A stretch of 9,629 nucleotides of DNA from Synergistaceae bacterium (GCA_031274115.1 JAISQP010000018.1:1-9629), one strand, 5' to 3'; numbered from the stretch's first letter, positions 1 to 5,778 are shown. Notes: a model not told the origin generated them from the sequence alone. A program made the numbers and translations.

Positions 1-90
1 GCCGTTTTCGAGGCGGCGCTCCCGAATCGCCGGACATCGCGGGCGAACGCGTTCCCTTCCCACCCAACGGCCCTTGAGCCCGTCCGCCGC
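1..90. repeat. Terminal direct repeat, left copy (circular junction)
   Basis: These 90 bases are identical to the last 90 bases of the window (9540-9629). An exact end-to-end overlap, in a molecule carrying its own initiator, partition and mobilization genes, is best explained by a circular plasmid of 9,539 bp written out with one overlap. A true terminal repeat of a linear element is the alternative, but no linear-replicon gene is present. Confidence 0.9.
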
Positions 91-102
91 GCACCGGACG
101 GG
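79..102. other. Inverted repeat near the junction, 8-bp arms
   Basis: CCCGTCCG (79-86) pairs perfectly with CGGACGGG (95-102) around an 8-base loop. It lies in the GC-rich, gene-free lead-in to the origin. Its role is unknown; it could be a terminator for whatever enters from the AT-rich side or a structural element of the origin. Confidence 0.4.
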
Positions 103-146
103 AGGGCGCGGACGGAATCATGCCCCCCCAACGCGCAACAACCTTT

Positions 147-187
147 CCGCTAGCTAAACTGGACTTGCCGCCGCTAGCTAACCGGAC
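147..187. repeat. Pair of 17-18-bp direct repeats
   Basis: CCGCTAGCTAA followed by 2-3 bases and GGAC occurs at 147-164 and 171-187, 24 bp apart. The core GCTAGC is itself palindromic. The pair is the first repeat family in the origin region and may be a protein-binding site. No function can be assigned. Confidence 0.5.
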
Positions 188-204
188 GGTTTTCGCATCG
201 CGGG

Positions 205-320
205 CGCGCGCGCCTCATCACAGTATTTGGATGGCATCGCGCGCGCGCGCGCCTCATCACAGTATTTGGATGGCGCGCGCGCCCGCGCGCCTCATCACAG
301 TATTTGGATGGCGCGCGCGC
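205..320. repeat. Three 23-bp direct repeats separated by alternating GC tracts
   Basis: A 23-bp core beginning CCTCATCACAG and ending TTTGGATGGC occurs identically at 213-235, 252-274 and 290-312, with spacings of 39 and 38 bp. The linkers are nearly pure alternating G and C, the kind of sequence able to adopt Z-DNA. The array lies between the junction and the T-rich segment that precedes the iterons. It may be a second binding array of the origin (copy control or incompatibility) or a site for a host factor. The reading frames through it are low-complexity and not credible as genes. Confidence 0.7.
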
Positions 321-341
321 CCGCGGGCCCTGCAATTTGTC

Positions 342-399
342 CGCTTGTTTTTCTCTCTTGTTTTATATCTCTTGTTTTAAGGTCAAGTACTCTTGTTTT
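342..399. repeat. T-rich direct repeats, candidate origin melting region
   Basis: CTCTTGTTTT occurs at 355-364, 369-378 and 390-399 (14 and 21 bp apart), with a degenerate CGCTTGTTTT at 342-351. This is the only markedly T-rich stretch between the GC repeats and the iterons. AT-rich 13-mer-like repeats beside iterons are the usual melting element of iteron plasmids, which is the proposed role; it is inferred from position and composition only. Confidence 0.55.
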
Positions 400-442
400 C
401 GGTGCCCGCAAACCCGCATGCAGAGCCGATCCGTGGACACAG

Positions 443-515
443 TTAACGACACTTTGCCGCAGGCTTGAAGACAGTTAACGACACTTTGCCGCAGACTTAA
501 CGACACTTTGCCGCA
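443..515. repeat. Iterons of the replication origin (three 19-bp copies)
   Basis: TTAACGACACTTTGCCGCA is present exactly at 443-461, 475-493 and 497-515. The starts are 32 and 22 bp apart, close to three and two helical turns, so the copies face the same side of the DNA. They sit about 90 bp upstream of the Rep_3-family initiator gene, the standard place and size for iterons bound by that family. This makes the 340-540 interval the likely oriV of a theta-replicating plasmid. An extra G (positions 442, 474) extends the first two copies on the left, but not the third. Confidence 0.85.
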
Positions 516-517
516 AA

Positions 518-534
518 AGTGATTATAAATCACT
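518..534. promoter_or_regulatory. Palindrome upstream of rep, possible autoregulatory operator
   Basis: AGTGATT (518-524) and AATCACT (528-534) form a perfect 7-bp inverted repeat around ATA, directly after the third iteron. It contains TATAAA (524-529), which could be the -10 of the rep promoter, although no -35 is visible at a normal distance. Rep_3 initiators often repress their own gene through an inverted site between the iterons and the gene. The arms here do not resemble the iteron, so another repressor could bind instead. Confidence 0.5.
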
Positions 535-604
535 CCATTTTAAATAACGATTTTGAATATTGCCTGTAGTTGAAAATACGGCCTGTATCCGGTTGAATCT
601 CCTC

Positions 605-1579
605 ATGGGAAAAGCGTTGACTGAAAAAAACCAAGTCGTGAAGCGAAACGACCTCAACAGCCTGAGGCCTCGCGACATGACGCTCCAGGAGCTGAGGTTC
701 TTCAGCATCTACCTGTCCAGGATCAACCCGCTCGACGTCTCGACGAGAAGGGTGTCGTTCCCGCTCGGCGAGTTCTGCGAAGTCATGGAGCTGGACAGGA
801 TAAAAGTCGACCGCGTGAAGGCCGCCACCGACGGCCTTCTCCGCAAGCTGGTGCACCTGCCCGCGGAGAGGGGAGGGTACGTGAGCTTCCAGCTGTTCAA
901 GGAGTGCGAGGTTTCGCGCGACGCGGACGGAGGGTGGCGCGTCTCGATAGACGCGCACGACAAGGCGCTGCCGCTGATGTTCGAGTTCCGGGAGAGATTC
1001 TTCTCGTACCCCCTCTGGAACGTCCTGAGGCTGCGCTCCAAGCACCACTTCCGGATGTACGAGATCCTCAAGCAGTACGAGTCCGCCGGCGAGCGGACCG
1101 TGGGACTTGACGAGCTCAAGGACCTGCTCGGCGTCGGACCGGAGAAGTACCCGCGGTACGGGGACTTCAGGGATCGCGTCCTGGAGCCGAGCAGGAAGGC
1201 TCTCGACGAGCTCTCCGACATCTCGTTCTCGTACGAGCCGAGCGTCAGAAGGGGCGCAGGGGGCAAGGTTCTGCAGCTCCGCTTCGAAATCCGGCGCAAC
1301 GACGCGAACATATCCCCCGACTCCAGGCGCAGGTCCCTGGCCGCAAGCCGCGCCCACGACACCATCGCGCTCTTCATGGGCGCGTGCGGCAACGAGTTCT
1401 CCGAGGCGCAGACCAGGGTTTTCCGCGACATGCTGGAGGTGCGGTACGGACCCATGTACGACGTTCTGGAGTGCTACGAGCTGCTGGTCAGGCTTTACGA
1501 CGTCATGAACGCGAACGACGAGAAATCCAAGATCCTGAACCGGTACGGGTACATGAGGAAGCTTCTCGAAAGCTATTGA
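605..1579 (+). CDS. Plasmid replication initiator, Rep_3/RepB family
   Basis: Predicted initiator that binds the iterons at 443-515 and opens the origin for host replication proteins. The 324-aa product has the two-winged-helix layout of the family. The first module, about residues 12-120, opens with NDLNSLRPRDMTLQELRFFS. The second, about 140-232, contains LRLRSKHHFRMYEILKQYES, the signature YPRYGDFRDRVLEP and a closing LQLRFEIRR strand. A C-terminal extension of about 90 residues follows, with RYGYMRKLLESY at the end. The start at ATG 605 places about 15 residues before the conserved NDL; a TTG at 560 in the same frame would add 15 residues, and neither start has a clear ribosome binding site. 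Codon use includes many AGG arginines. Family assignment is firm; the exact start is not. Confidence 0.92.
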   Translation: MGKALTEKNQVVKRNDLNSLRPRDMTLQELRFFSIYLSRINPLDVSTRRVSFPLGEFCEVMELDRIKVDRVKAATDGLLRKLVHLPAERGGYVSFQLFKECEVSRDADGGWRVSIDAHDKALPLMFEFRERFFSYPLWNVLRLRSKHHFRMYEILKQYESAGERTVGLDELKDLLGVGPEKYPRYGDFRDRVLEPSRKALDELSDISFSYEPSVRRGAGGKVLQLRFEIRRNDANISPDSRRRSLAASRAHDTIALFMGACGNEFSEAQTRVFRDMLEVRYGPMYDVLECYELLVRLYDVMNANDEKSKILNRYGYMRKLLESY

Positions 1580-1873
1580 GGAGTCCGCCGCGCGCCGCCG
1601 AAAAGGCTGAAAATAGCCGGAGCCGCGGCGGCCTAACGCGAAGCGAGGAGACGGACACGAACGCGGGCCCTTCCGGTCGCCAATCCGCCTGCAGCCCGTC
1701 CGGCGCCCGGAATCGCCGTGCGCGGGCCCTGGAGAGCCCTGGACGGCCCGGAAGGCAAAAGACAGGTTCGGACAAGGGCGCGAGGCCGGAGGCCCTCAGA
1801 ATCGAAATGCGGGCCGTTTTCGGGGCAGTGCGCTCGAATCACGAAACTCCGGCGGAATTCCCGCCGTTTCAGG
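1580..1873. other. GC-rich intergenic stretch with no supported gene
   Basis: Convergent space between rep (+) and the partition operon (-). Reading frames on both strands here are long only because the DNA is GC-rich; none has a ribosome binding site or recognisable domain. A weak stem, GGCT/AGCC with a GAAAAT loop near 1605-1618, lies just after the rep stop. I see no strong terminator for rep. Confidence 0.5.
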
Positions 1874-1892
1874 GGCTGCCGGCGCGGCAGCC
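1874..1892 (-). terminator. Hairpin directly after the partition operon
   Basis: GGCTGCC (1874-1880) and GGCAGCC (1886-1892) form a perfect 7-bp stem with a 5-base loop, abutting the TGA stop of the gene at 1893. No T-tract follows in the leftward transcript, so it may be a Rho-dependent end or a 3' stabiliser rather than a classical intrinsic terminator. Confidence 0.45.
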
Positions 1893-2351
1893 TCACTCGC
1901 CGGGCTCCTTCCCCCGATCTCCGCGCAGGAACTCCCGCACGGCGCCCTCGGTCGCGAACCACTTGGCTCCGATCTTGCCGGCCTTGATGCTGCCCTCCTT
2001 CAGGCGCCTTCTGACGCTCTGCGCGGTCACGCCGAAGAGCTCGGCCATCTCGTCCACGCCGTAGACACCGCCTCCCTCTCCGTCGCCGCCGGCGGCCGTC
2101 TCGCCGGAGAGGTACCGCTCCAGCATCTCGTCCACGACGTCCTTTATGCTCCTGCGCTCCGTCCAGGCGCGGTCCTTGAGCGCCTTCAGCCTGTCCCTGC
2201 GCACGATGAACGTCGCGCGCGTCCAGCCCTCGCCCCCCTCGGCGCGCGGCCTTCCGTTCCCCGGGGCCGCGGCCTCCGGCTCGCGGTCGATCCAGCCCAG
2301 GCTCTCCAGGGGGTCCCTCCCCATTCTCGAGCCCTTTTCCCTGCCGCTCAT
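1893..2351 (-). CDS. Partition partner: ribbon-helix-helix-like plus excisionase-type HTH protein
   Basis: 152-aa protein encoded directly after parA; its ATG overlaps the parA stop as ATGA (2348-2351), so translation is probably coupled. Residues about 44-82 look like a ribbon-helix-helix unit, with a TRATFIVRRD strand, two helices and SIKDVVDEMLERYL. Residues about 97-143 read as a MerR/excisionase-type helix-turn-helix (VYGVDEMAELFGVTAQSVRR, then KWFATEGAVREFL). A Gly/Glu-rich linker joins them, and the first 40 residues are polar and probably disordered. Position and DNA-binding features make it the centromere-binding partner of ParA, in the place usually held by ParB or a small RHH protein. 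The two-domain combination is uncommon to my knowledge. An upstream ATG at 2390 would overlap parA by 43 bp and is less likely. Confidence 0.75.
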   Translation of the reverse strand: MSGREKGSRMGRDPLESLGWIDREPEAAAPGNGRPRAEGGEGWTRATFIVRRDRLKALKDRAWTERRSIKDVVDEMLERYLSGETAAGGDGEGGGVYGVDEMAELFGVTAQSVRRRLKEGSIKAGKIGAKWFATEGAVREFLRGDRGKEPGE

Positions 2352-3118
2352 CGCACGGCCCTCCCCTCGCGCCCGATTATCTCCGAGCACAGCGCGGCGT
2401 AGTCCTCCGCCCCCCTGCTCGACGGCCTGTACTCGAAAATGTCCCTCCCGTGCCCGGGAGCCTCCGCCAGCGAAACGCTGTCGCGTATGACGGCGGCGAA
2501 CACCTTGCCGGGAAACCGGAGGCGGATGCTCTCCTCCGCCTCCCTGTTAAGCCTCCTGCGGCGGTCGTACATGGTGACGACGACGCCGGCCAGCTCCAGG
2601 ACCGGGTTCAGCCTCCTGCGCACGGCCTCGACCGCGCCCGCGAGCTGCGCCAGCCCGCTGAGGGACAGGAACTCGGCCTGCGCGGGCGCGAAGACCTCTC
2701 CGGCCGCGGCCAGCCCGTTGACCGTCATGAGGCCCAGGCCGGGCGGGCAGTCGAGGATCGCGTAGTCGTACGCGCCCAGCGCGGGGCCGAGAGCCCGCCC
2801 GAGCAGCGACTCCCTGCCGGGAGCGGCGCCGAGCTCCGACTCGGCGCCGCTCAGCGCGAGGTCCGCGGGAATGACGTCGTACGGGCCGCGGCGCACTATC
2901 GCGTCCTCGGCCGCGCACTCGCCCTTGAGCATCTCGTGCACCGTCGCGAAGAGGCGCCCCGCCTCTATGCCCACTCCCAGAGTGAGGCTGCCCTGCGGAT
3001 CGAGGTCGACCAAGAGCACCCGCCTCCCCGCCATGGCCAGCCCGGCCCCGACGTTTATCGCGCACGTCGTCTTGCCCACGCCGCCCTTCTGGTTAGCGAA
3101 AGCGACAATCCTCGGCAT
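2348..3118 (-). CDS. parA: ParA-family partition ATPase
   Basis: Deviant-Walker ATPase that moves or positions plasmid copies on the nucleoid. In the 256-aa product the Walker A box is KGGVGKTT at residues 11-18, with the signature lysine (K11). LLVDLDPQGS at 35-44 is the A' region, VIPADLALSGAE near 82-93 is typical of Soj-like ParAs, and AILDCPP at 120-126 is Walker B. There is no N-terminal DNA-binding domain, so it belongs to the short type, and autoregulation probably falls to its partner. The start at 3118 is chosen because GGAGG lies 8 bases upstream and the protein then begins MPRIVAFANQKGG, as in the family; an in-frame ATG at 3181 would add 21 atypical residues. It forms an operon with the following gene through a 4-base overlap. 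Confidence 0.93.
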   Translation of the reverse strand: MPRIVAFANQKGGVGKTTCAINVGAGLAMAGRRVLLVDLDPQGSLTLGVGIEAGRLFATVHEMLKGECAAEDAIVRRGPYDVIPADLALSGAESELGAAPGRESLLGRALGPALGAYDYAILDCPPGLGLMTVNGLAAAGEVFAPAQAEFLSLSGLAQLAGAVEAVRRRLNPVLELAGVVVTMYDRRRRLNREAEESIRLRFPGKVFAAVIRDSVSLAEAPGHGRDIFEYRPSSRGAEDYAALCSEIIGREGRAVR

Positions 3119-3126
3119 CCCTTTTC

Positions 3127-3131
3127 CCTCC
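3127..3131 (-). promoter_or_regulatory. Ribosome binding site deciding the parA start
   Basis: The minus strand reads GGAGG here, 8 bases before the ATG at 3118. This fixes the short ParA start over the upstream in-frame ATG at 3181. Confidence 0.8.
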
Positions 3132-3162
3132 GGAGAATCCGCGGACTCCCGTCGTCCCGCGC

Positions 3163-3349
3163 GATATCCGCGTATATCCATGTCGTATCACACAACGGCG
3201 CGCGCATCAACGAGTTCGTTATATTCGATCAAAAATTCCGTCTCCGCGACGGGACTCGCAGGATTTGACCTGACGAAACACGGTGAAACGCGATCAAAAA
3301 AACAAGCGCGCCTAAAGTGAGTTCAAGGCCGAAAAACGATTCGTTTCAC
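3163..3349 (-). promoter_or_regulatory. parA upstream region with several palindromes
   Basis: Upstream of parA are GATAT/ATATC arms (3163-3178), AACGA-GT-TCGTT (3209-3220) and the related AAACGA-T-TCGTTT (3334-3346). CGATCAAAAA occurs twice (3226, 3291), and GTGAAACG (3283-3290) is matched by its inverse CGTTTCAC (3342-3349). This density suggests operators for the ParA partner and the operon promoter. A weak pair TTGATG, 17 bases, TACGAC can be read leftward from about 3208, but I would not call it firmly. No protein-coding gene is seen in 3119-3405. Confidence 0.45.
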
Positions 3350-3405
3350 TCTCGATCACTTGTCAATCATTCGCATTATCGCGCTAAACAATGCCGATTA
3401 CGCTC

Positions 3406-3495
3406 GGTTTACTCGGTTTACCGGGTTTACTCGGTTTACCGGGTTTACCGGGTTTACCGGGTTTACCGGGTTTACTAGGTTTACCGGGTTTACCG
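3406..3495. repeat. Ten 9-bp tandem repeats, candidate centromere (parS/parC)
   Basis: Ten consecutive units of GGTTTAC plus two variable bases (CG seven times, TC twice, TA once) run without interruption, with degenerate half-units on both sides. Centromeres bound by ribbon-helix-helix partition proteins are typically clusters of short 7-9-bp direct repeats near the par operon. This array lies about 290 bp upstream of parA, so that role is the leading inference. On the minus strand one frame reads as Gly/Ser-Lys-Pro triplets. That frame is not the relaxase frame, which stops at 3517, so a coding role would need a frameshift. Confidence 0.7.
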
Positions 3496-3516
3496 GTTGC
3501 CGGGCTGCCCCGCGCG

Positions 3517-4644
3517 CTATCTTCCCCTGCCCCTGTCGATCCGCCTGTCGCGCTCGCGCGCCTCCCGCTCCCTTTCCCGCTCGGCCCGGTCCCTCTCGAC
3601 GCCCTCCTCCAGCCTCTTGCCGAGCTCCGGGTCGCGCTCCGCGGCGCGCCCGACCTCGGCAAGCCTCTCCTCCGAGGCGATCCGAGCGTCCCTCTCGCGG
3701 CTGACCGTGTCGCGCAGCCGCTCGTTGCGCGCCTTGTACGCGTCGGCCCGCGCCTTGAGCTCAAGGGCTTCCCTCGCCGCGTCCCGGAGCCGCTCGACCT
3801 GCTCCGCGGTGACTCCCTTGACGTGCCCCGTAATGGGGGCCGCCTTCGGCCTGATGGCCAGGAGCTCCCTTGACTCGACCAGGACGCCCCTGGCCGCCGC
3901 AGTCTGCGCCCTGAGCCCGGCAAGCTCCTCCCGCAGGCCACGGCCCTCCTCCCGCAGGGCCTCGATCCCGGACCTCGCCCTCTCGATCTCGGCGCTGACC
4001 CTCTCGAGCTCGGCCGCGCGCCTCTCCAGCTCCGCCGTCTGCCTCTTCAGCTCCGGAATCTCCACGTGCCGGGCCCTGCTCTCCCGCTCTCCGCGCGAAA
4101 GCCCGCGCGGCTCCCCGACGTAGCGCGCCATGTCGTCCTGCAGTTTGCGGAGGTCGCTCCTGGAGCCGACGACATCCTTGGCGCTCAGCCTCCCGTCCCG
4201 CGTCGCCGGGACGAAATTCACGTGCAGGTGCGGCGTCGCCTCGTCCATGTGGACCACGGCGGAGACGATGTTCTCGCCGTCGCGCCCTCCGTAGCGGTTC
4301 CGCAGAAACGCGAAGGCGTCGCCGTAGAAGTCCATTATCTCCTCGCGGCTCCTGCCCTCGAACCATTCCGGGCTCGCGCTGACCAGCGCGCCGACCATCC
4401 TGACGGCGTCGCCGCGAATCCGGGAAAGGCCGAGGGCCCGTATCCGGTCGCCGACCGCGCGCTCGAAGTCGGACGCGCCCGAGCCTCCCAAAAGGTCCGC
4501 ATTCTGCGCCGTGCGGCTCCAGTCTATGTCCGGATTGGTCCTGGACCTTCCGGGCCTCTGGCGCAGGTCGTGAATCTGCATGCCCCTGATCGCGCCGCCC
4601 TTGTGCTTCTCCAGCCTGACCACGATGTACGCCGGCCTCGACAA
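3517..4644 (-). CDS. MobV/Pre-family plasmid mobilization relaxase
   Basis: Nicks oriT and leads the single strand during mobilization by a helper conjugation system. The 375-aa protein starts MSRPAYIVVRLEKHKGGAIR. Motif I is RGMQIHDLR with H25, matching the catalytic histidine of MobM from pMV158. NPDIDWSRTAQN at 37-48 follows, then the metal-binding motif HMDEATPHLHVNF with H132, H139 and H141, then GRLSAKD and LRKLQDDMARYV. Residues from about 185 onward are charged, Glu/Arg-rich coiled coil ending DRRIDRGRGR, a common dimerisation tail in the family. The start is TTG 4644, because AAGGAGG lies 7 bases upstream and the family begins exactly here; the frame is open further upstream but without family similarity. 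The gene stops just before the 9-bp repeat array. Confidence 0.93.
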   Translation of the reverse strand: MSRPAYIVVRLEKHKGGAIRGMQIHDLRQRPGRSRTNPDIDWSRTAQNADLLGGSGASDFERAVGDRIRALGLSRIRGDAVRMVGALVSASPEWFEGRSREEIMDFYGDAFAFLRNRYGGRDGENIVSAVVHMDEATPHLHVNFVPATRDGRLSAKDVVGSRSDLRKLQDDMARYVGEPRGLSRGERESRARHVEIPELKRQTAELERRAAELERVSAEIERARSGIEALREEGRGLREELAGLRAQTAAARGVLVESRELLAIRPKAAPITGHVKGVTAEQVERLRDAAREALELKARADAYKARNERLRDTVSRERDARIASEERLAEVGRAAERDPELGKRLEEGVERDRAEREREREARERDRRIDRGRGR

Positions 4645-4651
4645 TCGCCTG

Positions 4652-4658
4652 CCTCCTT
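4652..4658 (-). promoter_or_regulatory. Strong ribosome binding site for the TTG start of the relaxase
   Basis: The minus strand reads AAGGAGG, 7 bases before TTG 4644. Without it an annotator would choose a distant ATG upstream; with it the N-terminus matches the MobV family start. Confidence 0.85.
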
Positions 4659-4762
4659 CCCGCTGACGCGAGGCGGCCCGCGCGCCCGGCGCGCCCCGGC
4701 GCATCCGCGCGCCTCGCTCCGGCTCGACTGGGCCCCTCCTCAGGTTTTCCCCGTGCCGGAGG

Positions 4763-4838
4763 CGTATACGTACTAGACTTTGGCCTGCGGCCAAAGTCGC
4801 AAGGTCCCGCGCTCCGCCTGCGGCCTGCGGGAAGCGCG
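4763..4838. other. Candidate oriT: hairpin cluster upstream of the relaxase gene
   Basis: GACTTTGGCC (4776-4785) and GGCCAAAGTC (4789-4798) form a perfect 10-bp stem around TGC. Just left is the palindrome CGTATACG (4763-4770). To the right, CGCGCTCCGC (4808-4817) pairs with GCGGGAAGCGCG (4827-4838) with a two-base bulge. MobV relaxases act at inverted repeats located upstream of their own gene, and this is the only strong hairpin there. It lies between two divergently transcribed units, so a terminator role is unlikely. The nick site cannot be named from sequence alone. Confidence 0.55.
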
Positions 4839-4864
4839 AGCGGCCCGGCAAGCGTCGCCCGCAA

Positions 4865-4893
4865 TTGACGTTTCGCGAGTCTCCGAATATAAT
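4865..4893 (+). promoter_or_regulatory. Sigma70-type promoter of the toxin-antitoxin operon
   Basis: TTGACG (4865-4870), a 17-base spacer and a perfect TATAAT (4888-4893) point rightward to the antitoxin start at 4955, leaving a leader of roughly 55 bases. This is the best promoter in the window. Confidence 0.85.
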
Positions 4894-4926
4894 AAAGACA
4901 ACAATCGAGACGCTATTCATGTCTTT
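4894..4926. promoter_or_regulatory. Inverted repeat in the toxin-antitoxin leader, possible operator
   Basis: AAAGACA (4894-4900) and TGTCTTT (4920-4926) are perfect inverted 7-mers 19 bases apart, starting immediately after the -10 box. Phd/YefM antitoxins repress their own promoter, so this is a reasonable binding site. The arms are AT-rich and could match by chance. Confidence 0.4.
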
Positions 4927-4954
4927 TTTAATATTGGTCGAGGGAGAATTCAGG

Positions 4955-5215
4955 ATGATTTCGGTGAAGACGAAGGATCTGCGCTACGGGCTGTCGCGCC
5001 TGAGCGACCTGGTTCGCGGAGGGGAGGCCGTTCTGGTTTCCCGGCCGCACAACCTCAACTTGGTGCTCATTTCCGAAAGCGCGTACAACGAGATGGAGAA
5101 GGCGCGGCGCAACATGGAGTACCTGGAGAAGATCGACCGCTCGATCGGCGAGGCGGAGCGCGGCGAAACGGTCGAGTACTCGCTGGACGAGCTTTCCGAA
5201 CTGATCGGAGAGTGA
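4955..5215 (+). CDS. YefM/Phd-family antitoxin
   Basis: 86-aa antitoxin that should bind and neutralise the toxin encoded just downstream and repress the shared promoter. Residues 1-60 fit the family's DNA-binding fold: MISVKTKDLRYGLSRLSDLV, then GEAVLVSRPHNLNLVLISES, then AYNEME. The acidic C-terminal third (VEYSLDELSELIGE) is the usual flexible toxin-binding tail. ATG 4955 is chosen because GGGAG lies 8 bases upstream and it aligns with the family start; the frame is open further upstream, across the promoter. The toxin gene begins 6 bases after its stop codon, the standard antitoxin-first order. Confidence 0.9.
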   Translation: MISVKTKDLRYGLSRLSDLVRGGEAVLVSRPHNLNLVLISESAYNEMEKARRNMEYLEKIDRSIGEAERGETVEYSLDELSELIGE

Positions 5216-5221
5216 GCGAAG

Positions 5222-5488
5222 GTGAGGGTTCTCTTCACGAAGACGGCCCGGCGGGAGCTGGACTCATGGATCAAGACCGACGCTTCAGTCGCGAGAAAAA
5301 TCATGTCTCTCGTAAGCGACATAGCGGAAAACGGGCCCGCGAAGGGAACGGGCAAGCCGGAACGCCTGCGCTACCGCTCCAACCCTCCGCAGTGGTCCCG
5401 AAGGATAAACGGGTCGGACAGGCTGGTGTACTCGATCGACGGGGACGCAATTCTGGTCATCTCGTGCAAGGGCCATTACGAGGATTGA
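5222..5488 (+). CDS. YoeB/Txe-family mRNA-interferase toxin
   Basis: 88-aa ribosome-dependent mRNA endonuclease of the RelE/YoeB superfamily. The residues known to matter in E. coli YoeB are present: E47 (in GTGKPERL), R67 (in DRLVY), H85 and Y86 at the C-terminus (CKGHYED), together with the conserved WSRRI at 58-62. The toxin therefore looks intact. The start is GTG 5222, with GGAGAG about 9 bases upstream inside the end of the antitoxin gene. On a plasmid this pair would act as a post-segregational stabiliser. The last codon and stop fall in a 56-bp repeat whose second copy lies at 7207-7262. Confidence 0.92.
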   Translation: MRVLFTKTARRELDSWIKTDASVARKIMSLVSDIAENGPAKGTGKPERLRYRSNPPQWSRRINGSDRLVYSIDGDAILVISCKGHYED

Positions 5489-5536
5489 GGAGGGCGGGAG
5501 CGAATTTCGCGTCCTGTACGATTGGCGAAAAGACGC
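5481..5536 (+). repeat. 56-bp direct repeat, copy 1 (toxin gene end)
   Basis: Starts within the last codons of the toxin gene and matches 7207-7262 with three mismatches. Weaker similarity continues to about 5564 and 7287. The shared part covers the last codon, the stop and the first bases after the toxin gene, suggesting that copy 2 came with the 3' end of a related toxin locus. Confidence 0.85.
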
Positions 5537-5539
5537 TAA

Positions 5540-5564
5540 ATGGCGCTCCGAAACGGAGCGCCAT
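5540..5564 (+). terminator. Hairpin after the toxin-antitoxin operon
   Basis: ATGGCGCTCCG (5540-5550) and CGGAGCGCCAT (5554-5564) form a perfect 11-bp stem with an AAA loop, 52 bases after the toxin stop. No U-tract follows. It is the likely transcription end or RNA stabiliser for the operon. The matching place in the second repeat copy (7269-7285) has a similar stem with TTT in the loop. Confidence 0.6.
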
Positions 5565-5634
5565 GAGATCGCGGCAACGGCGCCGGGAGCCTCCGACTTG
5601 CACATAGACACTATGCCGCCTCCGCGCTTTTAGT

Positions 5635-5778
5635 TTATTTTTTCAAGTGTCTGCTGAGAGCCTTTATTGAAAGCACAAGAGCAATTATCGCAAGAGCGCA
5701 GAGCGCAACCACCATTAGTTGAGCCAGTATCGTGACAACATACATAAAGGCAGAAAAAAAACCGTCAACCCAGTTCAT
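5635..5778 (-). CDS. Small single-span membrane protein, unknown function
   Basis: 47-aa reading frame read directly from the sequence: it begins MNWVDGFFSAFMYVVTILAQ and ends SIKALSRHLKK. Residues about 7-37 form one long hydrophobic segment, followed by a basic tail, as in a small inner-membrane protein with the positive end inside. Size and layout recall small holins, type I toxins or immunity peptides, but I recognise no family. The ATG overlaps a preceding TGA in another frame as ATGA. No clear Shine-Dalgarno is seen, so it may depend on translation of the peptide gene 29 bases upstream. The DNA here is much more AT-rich than the backbone. Confidence 0.6.
   Translation of the reverse strand: MNWVDGFFSAFMYVVTILAQLMVVALCALAIIALVLSIKALSRHLKK

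Noticed and set aside
205..320. CRISPR-like array (three identical repeats with similar spacing)
   Set aside because: The spacers are only about 15-16 bases of alternating GC and not diverse, there are no cas genes, and the repeats sit in the replication origin.
120..478. Reading frames through the origin repeats with repeated HHSIWMA-type peptides
   Set aside because: They are translations of the DNA repeats, lack ribosome binding sites, and overlap the T-rich segment and iterons.
2450..3268. Long rightward frame opposite parA
   Set aside because: Antisense shadow of a clear ParA gene in GC-rich DNA; low-complexity Arg/Ala/Gly content and no family features.
3761..4864. Long frame overlapping the relaxase in another phase
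   Set aside because: The MobV motifs, the strong ribosome binding site and the coiled coil are all in the other frame; this one is Arg/Gly/Ala-rich noise.
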